Made by a program: the position numbers and the translations under genes. Shown here one piece after another: positions 44,931-56,994 of a DNA stretch of 64,000 nucleotides. Source of the stretch: Leucaena leucocephala (taxonomy: Eukaryota > Streptophyta > Magnoliopsida > Fabales > Fabaceae); NCBI GenBank assembly GCA_037074615.1, contig CM073551.1, forward strand, positions 19,095,750 through 19,159,749. The letters are read 5' to 3'. Position 1 is the first letter of the stretch, and each line of letters begins with the position of its first letter. The notes beneath the pieces were generated by a model that was not told the DNA's origin, searched no databases, and saw only the letters and a list, made by a program, of their open reading frames with translations.

Positions 44931-47827
44931 ACTGTAGGCTGTACATAAAAAAAAGAAAGAAGGGAAAACAAAAAATAAATTTCTACAGGTTTTAAGCCAA
45001 AAAAAATATTTCAGTTTTGTTGCTTTTCTGAACTTTGTAGATGGTTTGTGTTGACTAATAGGATTTCTACAGGCCTTAAGCCAAAAAAAACATTATATTA
45101 GATTACTTTACTGTCTCAACTAAACACTTCAATTATATTCTTGCCGTTAACCTTCTTCACCTCCTCTGTGACTTCCATTTTTGTCACTGGTACCAAAGGA
45201 TTTGAAGAAGAGGGGAGGATAAATTGTTACGAGTTAGATTTTAAAAAAAATTAAAAAAGTGAGGTTAAGAGTTTTCAATTAATTTTTTAACATTTTTATT
45301 TTGCATCTTTTTATTAAAATTTTAGAACCCCACTTCAATTTTTTTAATTCAACTCAGAAATTTTTTCCCTGCCCTCCCCTCCACTTTAAATCCCTCATAC
45401 CAAATAGCCCTAATGAAGATGAAGAGAAATGTTTTTTAAGTTAATTATTAATTACTATCTAAATAAAGTTAATAATTTTTGAGAGGGACTTCATATCATT
45501 TCATTCGTTTTAATACTCAAAACTGCATGCCAAACAAAATTTATATAAAAGCATTCCACCTATTTTTTTTTCTCAAGCATCAAATGTACTTTAAAATTTA
45601 CTCTCATTTTTTATTTTCATTTTAATTCCATTTCTTATTTAGGTTCCTCTAGAAACTCTTCTATCATACCTAACCAAATAAATACTCTGCTTTCTTCACT
45701 TAAAAATCTACTATTGGAATTAAAAAAAAAAAAAGGAATTTTGTTCAACGTGAATCCAACAAAAAACAAAGAAAAAAAGAAGTCAATTAAAGTTGGGCAA
45801 TGAAACTCCAATAAGAGGCAAAAAGAAAAAAGGAAATTGCTTAATTTTTTCCCTAAGAAAAATTAAGATTTTAAAATAATGCGACTCTTCTAGAAGTACC
45901 TTAACAGTTATTACTTTAATATTCTGTGATATTGAGCAATTTTATTATAAAAGAGGAGGTTAATTATAATCATAATGGTTTAAACAAAAAAAATTATAAT
46001 CCTAATGCAATAACCGTACTTAAAAGAAAAACAGACATGAGTGAGTTTCAAAATTTATATTGAACCGAGGCAGGAGTGTCAATTGAGCTATAAGGCTCTT
46101 GACAATATTTATTAGCAGATAAGGCAATTATCAAGTCATGCAAAAAAATATTAATTTTTTATCTGTTATTATTTTTTCATTTATTTTAATATTTTTTATT
46201 TTTAGTTATCCTATTATATCCTTATTTACTTTAATAATTTTAATTTATTTAAGATATTAATTATAAGTAAGTTTGACAATATGATTAAGGAACATGCTTA
46301 CACTAAGTTCCTTATATATATCCATATTATTAAATTCTCCAATCACACTTAACCACTTGTATTATTTTTTTATGTGGTTTTAAATTAAATGCTTGATGTA
46401 AGCTTTCTCTTATGATCAGTATTTTGATGGATTGATTACATTTTTCAATCTGCATGCTTAAATTTTAAAGAACAATTTGAAACAAGATGAGTAATTAAGT
46501 GTCGTTACTTTTTTTTATTAATTAAAAAAACAAAAGTATGAATCACATCAGAGATCAGACAATCAAAACCTCTCTTAAAGAATGAGAAATGAAAGTCACT
46601 AATTGTGATGCTTTCCTTGTCTCTTTGACCAACAAAATTCCAAAAATAAACACAAAAAGTAAAAACAAAAAACAAAAAAAGAAGTATGAACCAAACCCAG
46701 CTTCCATTATATTTGAGCTGTTCTTTTCGGCCAAATAATTTTAAGGTATTTCAATGCTTTTCATTATGTTAAATTATTTTTAATTTTTATTTTTCAAAAA
46801 AAAAAACTTCTATAGTTAACCTTACTTATTTCCAATCAAACAAGGCTTGTGAATTTTTTAGGGAAAATGATAGAAAAAAGACTCTAAAAATGATAAATTT
46901 TAAAATATTTCTATTATTAATAATAGATTAGGTATTATCAATAATAGATATAGTAATACTAACACAAAATCCTACTTTGACATTTATCATTTTTTAAGTC
47001 TTTTTTTTGTCATTTTATTTAAATAATTTGAACTATATTTTACTATTTTTATCTTCAAAAAATTATAAAATAAAAATAAATTTTATCTGTCTATTTAATG
47101 TAAATAGTAATTTTCATTAAAAATAAAAATAAAAATATATTAAAAAAATAAATCGTTCAACTTAATTAAAAGTGATTGAGATTAACTGATAGACCGGGAA
47201 GATAATATAACACAGTTTTATTTATATAATTTCACAATAAAAATAAAAATAAAAATAAAAATAATTTTTTTATATATATTACTCTGACCTCACCCAAACC
47301 TTGCAACAACAACAAAAAAAACAAAACAAAACAGGTGGACCAACTTTGATGTAAGGAAGGAATCATGAAAGAATAAAGAGAGGACCACAATTGAAGCTTT
47401 GAATAAATGAATGAAATAAAGAAAGAAGGCATTGATGTAATATCCTCTTGGCCTTTTCCTAATTCCAAGACACAAAACCTCACCTTTCAACCATTCAACC
47501 CTCTAATTTGCCACCTTTTCAAAAAGCAAAGGCCTCCATTATATTAAAAAATCCCAAAAAAACAAAAACAAATCCATTTCTTTTTGTTTTTGTTGGGAAG
47601 TGTGGCTGTGACTTCCGGGTTTCAGTGATAAAATATTGACCTAATCATTCTCACCATTTTGCCTTATTATTAGTGCCCTTCCTTCCTTCATGTGATTGGA
47701 TTCCTTTAGTTTCAGTAGCGATGAATTATCCTTTAGATGCAATTCGTCTCATTTTAAGTCATGAACTTGGTTTATTTCCTCATAGAGGCTCCAATTCTTG
47801 AAGAAGTGGTTAGGAGTTGGACTTTCA

Positions 47828-47864
<37 letters not shown>

Positions 47865-50286
47865 TGATGTAAGTTAGATTTTAAGAATTTTAAGATCTAG
47901 TCAGCTTTTAAATTCAAAGAATGCTTATATATTTATTTATAAATCGTTCATGTATCAAAAAAATCTTCACATTCGTAATAAGATTTGAATAATCGAACTT
48001 ATAGATTATGAACTAACTTCTTAATAATTAGATAGTTTTTTTTTTTATAATTTTTTAATTTTTATGTATGAAACATGTTTAAACGAGAGGTGTCTATTTT
48101 TTGCTCTCTGTTTGTTTGTGTACGGTATGAGAGAATTAGAAGGGAGGGGAGAGATCTTTTTTTTTTTTTTTATTTAGCACCACAAAATTTTTAGGACCCT
48201 CCCAACCAAAGTTGGAGGAATTTGGGGGGAATTAAATTTTTATTTTATTTTAACTATAATATCCATAATATTTTTTTAATATCTCTAAAATACCTCTTTT
48301 GCATCTCACAGTTATCTATATAAAAAAAATTCTCTCTCATCCTCATGAACTAAGCAATGTAATATTAAAATTTATTTCTTCCCCCGTATTTTTATCAATC
48401 TAAATGAGATAATATTAAAATCCCTTCATTTTCTTTCTCTCTCCTCCCTTTTATTAAAATCCCTTCTCTCCTTTTAGTTGAGCCAAACATACATTTAGGA
48501 TGATTATGGATGATATTTCTAGTGTTTTCAATCAGAAAATGAAAAAAATTATAGATAAGAAAGTTAATTACTAATATGTTCTTTGAATTTGACTTATTAA
48601 TAATAGATCTCCCGAAAAACTTATGCAAATACACATAAGATTGGTTTTAAGTTTTAAATTTCATTCGTAAATGTTGTAGGAGCAATTTTGAACTCTTTCC
48701 CAAGTTTTTGTTTTATGATTTAATTGAGAATTTTCACAAGTCATTATGTGATATTTATGAGATAAATTTAGAAATTTACAATTTATCCTCTATATTTTTG
48801 CATAAGTTCTCCAAGGAGCGAGCCTATTAGTAATAAGTTTAATTTAGAAAAAACTATTAGTAAGTAATTTCTTTGTATGTGACTCATCTGACATTTCCCC
48901 CAAAAAAGGTGCTAGCTATCGTAAGATGTAAATATCAGTCATCCAAATGTAATTTGAATAGTCCTAATTTCATATATGATTTTAATAAATAATTTATTTT
49001 TTTATAATATAAATATTATGAAAAAAATGATCTTCTAACAATAAGCTTTGAAAACAATAATGCACACTATAAGATTAAAAAATATATAAAACCTGGACCA
49101 TTGAGGTTTGGTTTGGTTGGACCAAATCTATTGTTGAAAAACTAAGAAAAGCAATATGCTCTAAATCCTCAAATTTTATAAAATGCTTGAGAAACACGTG
49201 TCTAATTAATAGTTGATCATTTGTTTAATTAAATTAATTAGTGCGCACAAACTATAAAAATAAAAGAAAGATTAGGTATTGAGGATGTATTATCTTTTGA
49301 AAGTCAAGTGGGGATAGTTTTGCAGATGAAGATAGACCCGTTTTTTGTTTTTGTGTTGATTGTGTTTTCCATTAATCACATATATAGATAGACGCATGTT
49401 TATTAAAGTAAACTTAGTGGTGTGGCAGATTATATTATGTTAATATATAAATTAACTCGTTTTATTTTGGAGATAAAATTTTAATATTGATCATCAAGGG
49501 CATGAGGAATGAAAATTATATATCACATGTTACAATTTTCCACCTACTACTATAAATGGAGGATTCAAAGTGCAACTTGTGGGCTGGATTGTAAAAATAA
49601 TACTTTTTTCCTAATTTTAAATAGAAAAGTTAATAAAGAGATTTGTTTTAGTATTAAATAAAATATTTCAACTCATTTTATCCCTTAAATTTATATTTTT
49701 TTTAATTTTTTTTTATTGATTGCACATATTAAATTTTTTTATTAGAGGTAGCTTCCAATATAAATAATTAAAATATTACTATATAAAAATTGATATACAT
49801 GATTTTTTTACAAATAACTAAAATAATTTCCTTAATTATATAGCTCCTATGCACACAAGTATGTATATATATATATATATATTATAAATTCAACAATTTA
49901 ACACCTTAGAAAAAATTATTTTTGAATAAGTATTTTAAAACCAGATTAAGATAACTTAACAATAAAAAAAAACAATTCTAAAAAAATTTAAGTCGTTTTA
50001 AAACATTTCATAAGAAAAACCAATATAGATATTAGAATACGTTGTGTAGAAGTCACTTAACGCAAATTTAGGTGACATGTTAAGATAAGATGGGATGTAA
50101 ATATAAGTTGATAATTTAATCTCTTTTGATGTAACAAAAAATTTGTTGTGCATGTCATGAAAAATAATATCTATGAATGTATCAAAAACGCATTTGGGAT
50201 AAGTTGGCGTAGGAATATTTGATCATCATTCATCAATATGAATTGATTTTGTTTTTTTCTTATTGCAGGGCTATTTACTTGGTCTT
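44931..50286. other. Long AT-rich region without a gene
   Basis: No gene is supported. Visible items are a possible decayed MITE at about 48090-48500 (ends resembling TGTTTGTGTACGGTATGAGA and the complement of TTTAGTTGAGCCAAACATAC, with G/C-rich subterminal tracts), a (TA)n run at about 47837-47860, and many homopolymer runs. The small frames near 47232-47490 are low in complexity. Confidence 0.55.
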
Positions 50287-50701
50287 TGATTTTATATTAT
50301 TAGAATATAATCTCACATTGAATAATTAAAAAAAGAGATAAAAAGTATATAATGTCAAAAGGAGCTCTGTCAAATTGACTCAAATTATTTTGATAGAAAT
50401 ATAACCCTGTATATATTTATCTCTAAAATTTTAACATGGTATCAGAGCCATTCGATCTGTGATATCAAATAAAAATAAAAAAAATAAAAGATTGTAGACT
50501 AAAGCCTCTGAGACTGAAACAAAATAGTATAAATCCAAGTAGAAAAAAGTTAGTAGTGAGAATATTATAATATAATCCCATATTAAATAATTGAAGAAGA
50601 GGTAAAGAGTGTATAATATCAAAAGGAATCCTATCAAATTAATTCAAGTCATTTTGATAGAAAGACAAACTTTATATACATTTATCTCTAAAATTCTTAC
50701 A
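50287..50701 (+). mobile_element. TRIM: terminal-repeat retrotransposon in miniature
   Basis: Two direct repeats of about 150 and 145 bp (50287-50436 and 50557-50701) share AGAATAT..AATATAAT, AAGAG.TAAA.AGT.TATAAT, TCAAAAGGA, TCAAATT.A.TCAA and TTTATCTCTAAAATT. The first ends TTTAACA and is followed at once by TGGTATCAGAGC (50437-50448), the primer-binding site complementary to initiator tRNA-Met used by copia and TRIM elements. The internal part is only about 120 bp, non-coding, and ends in a purine-rich AGAAAAAAG tract. A 5-bp target duplication was not evident. It depends on other elements for mobility. Confidence 0.85.
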
Positions 50702-52257
50702 CATATATATATAAGGAAAATAAATATTAATGTCTATGAAGTGTATGCCTTCATGTGAAAGACACTATTTTTTTTTTCTCTTAGCAAACATTTGTTTCCA
50801 AATATATATATATATATATTAGACAAAAGGCTGGTTCTAATTTTTGAGGAATTAACCCCAAAACGATATTCCTTATAGAACAGCTTGAGTGAGATGTCAC
50901 TTTCATTTCCCTTTTGAAAGATATATTTAGCAACCTCTCAAGAAGGTGACACATCAAAATTTGTGTCTCCATTATGCTTCTTGAACACAACAAAACGCGA
51001 TCCAATGAGGTAGTGACTCATTTTCATCACTTTTTTGTTGTTGTTAGGTTAATATAACAAATGTGATATGACATGAGTGTTATCAACAATATTGTTAAAC
51101 CCCTAAGTTTGAATAAATTTAGAAAGTGAACTTTTAATGTAGATGAAACTTGTAAGAATTTAAATTTAATAGTAAATGTTTAATAAGTTATTTTATTAAA
51201 TAAATAAAATAATATCTCATAAAAATTATATAAAAATATAAATTTGAAAACATATTTATTTAAATGTCATGAAAATTTTATGGGGGAATTACTATACTCT
51301 CATATAAGCAATTTAATTATTTTTCTATGGATATTTTGCTTTTTGTTTTCCCTTTTTCCTGTAGTTTTGAAGATAATAATTCCCCTAGATCATTCTCTCC
51401 CTCATGAAGATAAAAAAAAGCAATGGACCAATAATTAAAATTTTCTACAACTTTTGAAATCGTTTGATCATTTCTACAATCACGATTTCACTGAGAGCAT
51501 GATCTTAAGCAAGTTTGAAACGTGTTTATGAAGCTTCGAGTTTATTAATTCAACCAAAATTGATTTACTTTAACAGGAAAAAGAAAACAGAGAGACCGTT
51601 TAAGCAATTTACAACACAATTTTGACAGCAGTGGCCAAATGAACTGCAATTTTGTGCTGTCTAGATGTGTCCTCGTACGTAGTAGCAATGTGTCACTTTT
51701 ATTATATGCAGGCTACGACATGTGAATCCAAAATAAATGACAATTATTTGTCACTTGCATTTTGTGCTGGCTATTGAGATAGTTTAGGTTTTAGCTTGGC
51801 ATGACTCAGGAGTTTACGCACCCCTTAGAGTCTTGGATATGGTTATTGTCCATATAGATAGAACCCATTGTTGTCTTTCGCGTCTTTAGCTCAAGATATG
51901 GACTTACAAAATTCTAAAATTTGTCAAAGCATTGTGTTTGTATCAAGCTGTGTGTACCATGGCACATTGCCCTCTTGGTCGCGCGCAACGTATCGTATCC
52001 TATCTATGTTGGCCGCTATGATTGATATGGCAAGCTGTGGCGAACTGTGTTCTTCTTTCACACTCATTTTTCATCACTTTTTTTCGCTGTTTAGGCTGGG
52101 TTTCAAGAATTTGGATCTTCGCGTCTCTGGTAAGTTCTCTTTCAATTGTGTTATTATGATTCATACATGAAAAATTTATTGTGAAATTCGGATCTTCAAT
52201 CATTTTTCTCAATTTTATTGAGTTAATTAGGTTATTAGTTCTTAAATTCTTATCTTA
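50702..52257. other. Intergenic DNA
   Basis: No gene is supported. A minus-strand phrase HYLIGSRFVVFKKHN near 51000 faintly resembles a retroelement RNase H but is too short to call. The frame at 51868-52170 has no motif. Confidence 0.5.
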
Positions 52258-52650
52258 AGGCCGCTTAGTTTAACTCTTAGAGAAGAGTTTATATATAATA
52301 AATTCTGGATTTGGAGAATAGATTTTAAAAAAAAAAGTGATTATAATTAAATATTTAGATAATTATTAGTATAATAATTTTTTATAGATAAATTATCATA
52401 AAGACATGTAGTAAAATAATAGATAAAAAAAGATAAAAATAAAATAGTTATTACATAACTTAAAAATATATTTTTCACTGAAAAGTTAATCCCACAAATT
52501 TATTAAAAACTATAATTTTTAGACCCACAAAATTATGGATTAATCCATAAATTTTTCTAAAAATTTAATAATTTTTTATTTAATTTTTAATTTAAACTAT
52601 AATTTAATCTAAAAATATTTCTCATTTTAGAAAAAACTAAACATGCCCTC
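52258..52650. mobile_element. Family A-related element, inverted (copy 4)
   Basis: The ends GGCCGCTTAGTTTAACTCT and, reversed, GGGCATGTTTAGTTTTTTCT are diverged inverted repeats. The interior follows family A in reverse orientation (AGAGAAGAGTTTAT, GTGATTAT..TTTAGATAATTATTA). Confidence 0.5.
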
Positions 52651-53149
52651 AATGGTAAGGGCGTTACACCTCCAGTAATCTATAATTTGTTTTTTTACAT
52701 TAAATAATCTTGTACCATCTTCTATTATTTTAGTCTGACTTATATTTAATTTCTAGTTTTCTAATATTTTTTTAATTCATTAATTTAATTTCCTGAATTC
52801 TAACATTATTCTGGCTCTCGAATCTGAGGCAAAATTAGTGACTCAGCCATGAGCTAATTATATGATTATAATTACGTAATATGAGTGATTAATTAAGTAA
52901 ACGACAATGCCATAGAATTCGTCCCAGGCACTAATTCACGGCACAAAAGAAGAAGGGAAGAGTGGAAAGACAGAGAATTGTAGTGAAGTGGGAACACCGT
53001 GGGCCCGCGTAGCATAGGATCACAGCGAAGCTTGACCATTCGCTGGCTTCTTCTCCTTTTTCACACAACCCATGTACGCTCATGCCTCCCATGTGAAATG
53101 ACCATATCACCCCTCAAGTACATTGCTTAGATATGGTTATGCTTGAGAA

Positions 53150-53625
53150 ATCTAAACTAAAATTTTAAAAAAATTTATAACCTAAATCTTAATTTAATTT
53201 TTTTTTGAAATAAATAGTTATATTTATCTAAAAGATTTTTAAATTAAATTATAGTTTAAAATTAAAATTTTAGATAAGTTATTGAGACTAGCTTCTGAAA
53301 TAGTAAAATCGTTTATGGATTATCTAATTACTATTTTACCTTTATTTTTTTTATATTATATTCTTACTTTTTTTTACATTATCTCTCCTCTATCTTTTCC
53401 ATTCTCTCTTCTCCACTCTCTTACATCTCATATATCATATTTTTAATAAAATCATACACTTTCTAGTAATTTTTCAATTATAAAAGCCCTTCTAGTAATA
53501 ACTATCTAAACACTTATTTATTCAGAACCACTTTTTTCTGTAAAATTCTTCTTCAAAAGCAATTTTTTAAAAAATATCTAAATTTTTTTATAAGCTATTT
53601 TTCATACTCTTATCAAAACATATCC
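53150..53625. mobile_element. Family A element (copy 3, decayed)
   Basis: It follows copies 1 and 2 in order: TCTAAACTAAAATTTTAAAA, GATAAGTTATTGAGACTAGC, AATAGTAAAATCGTTTATGG, a C/T-rich tract, and a right end CTTATCAAAACATATCC. The termini are degraded. Confidence 0.65.
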
Positions 53626-55540
53626 ATAATATTTTTACGTTTCTCTCCTTATTCTTCATAAAGGATACGTTATATTATTATGTTGAACAATACAATTATA
53701 GAAAAATTATAATATAAATTTTTATAACTTTAAATTTTATACCTGATTTCACTTTTTTAAAAAATTACTTATTGTATATTTTTTTGTAAATAATGAATAA
53801 TTTTAAATAAAATCTTAGCAAACAAAAATTTAAAAAATCCCATCTCATTTTTTGTTTTTTTTCTAATTTCTTTGATTTTTCTTCAAATTATGAAAATTCC
53901 TTTCAATTTGAATTATTCCTTAAATTTAATTATATATTATTATGATTTAAAATTTTATCAAAATACTTTAAAGGTTAAAATATATGTTTATCATTTATAT
54001 TTATATTAAGTTTTATTTTAATCTATTAAGTTTAAAAAGGATTAAACATATATTTTAACTTACTTTAAATTAAATATTTAAAAAAATAATTTATATTTTA
54101 AAATATTTTTTAAATATGGACGAGAAATTTAAATAAATATACAAATTTAGATAATATATTTTTTTATTTTTCATTTTAATTATACGGGTATTTTTTATAA
54201 TTATACGGGTATTTATATGCATATTGGAAAGTAAATATTTGGGTAATGGACGGCTCATGTGTGTCAGAGTTGGAAAGACAAGGTCTCATGGATGGACATT
54301 TTGCCGCGACGCTCATTTTACTTTTGTTCTTCTGAGTGATGGGGCGCGTCAAATCATTCCCCAACACCGCGTAGACCCACGCGCCATCTCTCACACGCCC
54401 TGCGTTTGGGTCTACTATATATACGTCACCTTTTTTTAATAATATAATTTTTTTTATAAAATTAAGATAAAAAATAAAACTGACATGACTAGAATAGATT
54501 TAAGTAAAAATTCTGAAAACTCTATTGCAAAAGTTGTTATCTAAATGTGTTTTAAATATTTTAGTCCTTGAGTGAGTGGGTGTCAGGTGCTACTTTTTCT
54601 TGTACATATAACATATTTTTAATTATTTAAAAATATTTTTTAAATTATACATAATTAAAAAAGATATATTAGATGAAGATAAATTAGATATAAATTTTTA
54701 AACAAATTTTAGTTACCTTGAGATAATAAATTTTACAGTAAAGATTTTTTCAACAATTATTTTTAGATTTAATTCTCTTTATTGGAGGTGGATTATTTGA
54801 TGCTTTGAATTTTATGAATGAATAAGTTTATGTTGGAAAACTTATCTTGATTAGGACTAACGATGTCTAAATTTAATTGAATATAATAAATGTTACCTCT
54901 ATTTTTTAATATAAGATTCAGTTGACTAATTTAGAGAGTTTAAAAAAACTAAATAAATTATTTTAAAATATTTATATTTATATTTTTTTAAACTAATTTA
55001 TCTTATTTATAAATTAATATATAATATAATAATATTTAACAATACTATAATTAAATTATTTATTTAATTTATTTAATTTTTTAAAATTAATTAATTTTTG
55101 TATTAAGAAGTATAAGAGTATATATTATATAGAAAAGAAAGTGATAAAAAATAAGATAAGGTCACACTTAATGGAAATGAAATTCTTTTACTTTGGATCT
55201 CAACTTGATCTTGTGCAATACAACACTGTTACTTGAATTAATCGGTCTAACTTAAAAAAATTGAAACATTTAATAGTTGAATTTCGGTCATTTTCTTATT
55301 TTTAGAATATATAGTTACCCGTACAGGCACAGCCCTCTATTTTTTTTAAAAAAATTAAAATAGTAAAGTGATTGTGATTTATTCTAAAAATAGAAAAGTA
55401 GCAAAACAGGGGGTCAAATCACGCGCGAGGAAGGTGGTGAAAAGAGAACGACGAGGAGCTGTATTGCGGAATCCAAAACCCAATCTTGGAGAAAGGATTT
55501 TCATAGTGATGACAGAGATAATTAGAGAGAGAAAAGGCAG
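53626..55540. other. AT-rich intergenic DNA upstream of the kinase gene
   Basis: A Stowaway-like hairpin lies at about 54893-55115 (ends CCTCTATTTTTTAATATAAG and a diverged complement TATTAAGAAGTATAAGAG). A less AT-rich island at 54235-54435 ends in CTATATATACGTCACC, which looks like a TATA box, but no gene follows it closely. Confidence 0.5.
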
Positions 55541-56994
55541 AGTTACTTCGCCTTCACAGTCCCCACCTCTGAAAACCTCTGTAGCTTAAAGAACCAACAT
55601 CTCTGGTCCCATTCCTGGGTCCCACCCTCTCTCTCTCCCCGGTGACTAAAGTGTTCTGGTACTAGGCAGCTAGGTGCCCATTCAAAGCAGCAACACCAAA
55701 AGAAAATAAAGCAAAAGCTATCCATTACTATCTCCACCAAAAGCCCTTGCTATTCTTCCTCGTCTCTCAGAAAGAACTTGCTTTCTTGTGAGAGAAAAGC
55801 AGGAGTCAAGCTCTCTCTGCTTTCCCCTTCCCTTCCTTGTGTTGGATCACCTTCTGAGTTGTGAGAGAGAGACAGAGAGAGAGGGCTGTGCGAGGGAAAA
55901 TCGAAGCTCTGAGCTCCCTCGAGCTCTTGAAGGTCATAGAGGGAGAAGAGGGGGAAGAAATTAACACATGCCCCATTGTTGTGAAGCGTATTCGTGAGTG
56001 ATTTTTGGCTTCCTTTAGAACGGTGGGTTTGTGTATGTTTCGTTTGTTTCTTCATTATTTTGGGGTTCTTCTTCTGGGGTTGCCCTAGATCTTTTTGTCT
56101 CTTAATTTTTCTTGCAATTTCAGACGCATTCGGTTCTGGGTTCACTTGTTCTTTGAATATTCTGGGGTAGCCTTGAGAGTAGGATTGTTCTGTGATGCAA
56201 ATAGAAGGAATGTGCTCAAGAGGCGTTGAGCATTTTGGCATTTTCGACCTTCTGATATATTCTTTATTCCACTTTTGTTCCTTATCTGTCTGTCTGTCTG
56301 TCTCTCATTCTCTCTTTTTCTTTTTCATATTCCGTGAAATTGGTTTTCTTCCAATGAACAGATGCTATTTCTTTTTATGGCTTATTCGGACTGAAGTTAG
56401 TGATTTGATGATTGGATGAAGCATGTAGCATCCTGGTCTGCTGAGCTTCATCAAAAAGTTGCAAGTTCTGGCTTCTTCCTCAATGGTTTGCATTTTTAGG
56501 TGCTCTGAGTAGTGTGTCAATTAGACTTTGATGGTTAAATCTGCCATCAAGCACCTGTAAGCTCAAGATAGTCCTCCCTTTCTTTTTTGTCTTGGCTGCA
56601 AATTATGCTATAACAGTTAAATTAGGGAGATAACCATAGATCAAAGGAAGAACAGGAGGATTTATTGAGGTCCAAGGAGAAGCAACAACTCACTGCTCAA
56701 GACTCTATTAGAATACCACTTTGGCTCACCAATAAACCCTGTTTAGTATTTATATAGACCACAAGCTTTAAAAAGGGTGTGAGCTGAGGTTGTTCCCTAA
56801 AATGGGCTTGTGGATTGTACAAATGGATCATCAAATACAACTAATTAAGGGTTTAGACTGTTAGTATTATTGTTGATTGAGGTTAGGATTGCTCGCCTGG
56901 TGACTCATGATGCTATTGCCTTTTTTGTATGTTCTATTTTTCTGTTCATTTAATTTGTGATGGTCAGTTGTCGAATTCACAGGATATTTCGAGT
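55541..56994 (+). promoter_or_regulatory. Promoter and long leader of the AGC kinase gene
   Basis: GA/CT-rich tracts (55619-55640, 55790-55890) typical of plant leaders precede a likely 5' UTR donor TTCGTGAGT (GT at 55994). Acceptors before the coding region are GATGGTCAG or TTCACAG (about 56968 and 56982). A leader intron of about 1 kb is therefore inferred. It contains a (TCTG)n run near 56285-56303. The open frames here on either strand have no motif. Confidence 0.5.

Noticed and set aside
50781..51005. Possible retroelement RNase H phrase on the minus strand
   Set aside because: Only about 15 residues look similar and no neighbouring domain supports it.
51868..52170. 100-codon plus-strand frame
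   Set aside because: It has no motif, no splice or promoter context, and AT-rich surroundings on both sides.
55750..56241. 163-codon minus-strand frame opposite the kinase leader
   Set aside because: It is composed of CT/GA-rich leader sequence with no motif; it is read as the antisense of the 5' UTR.
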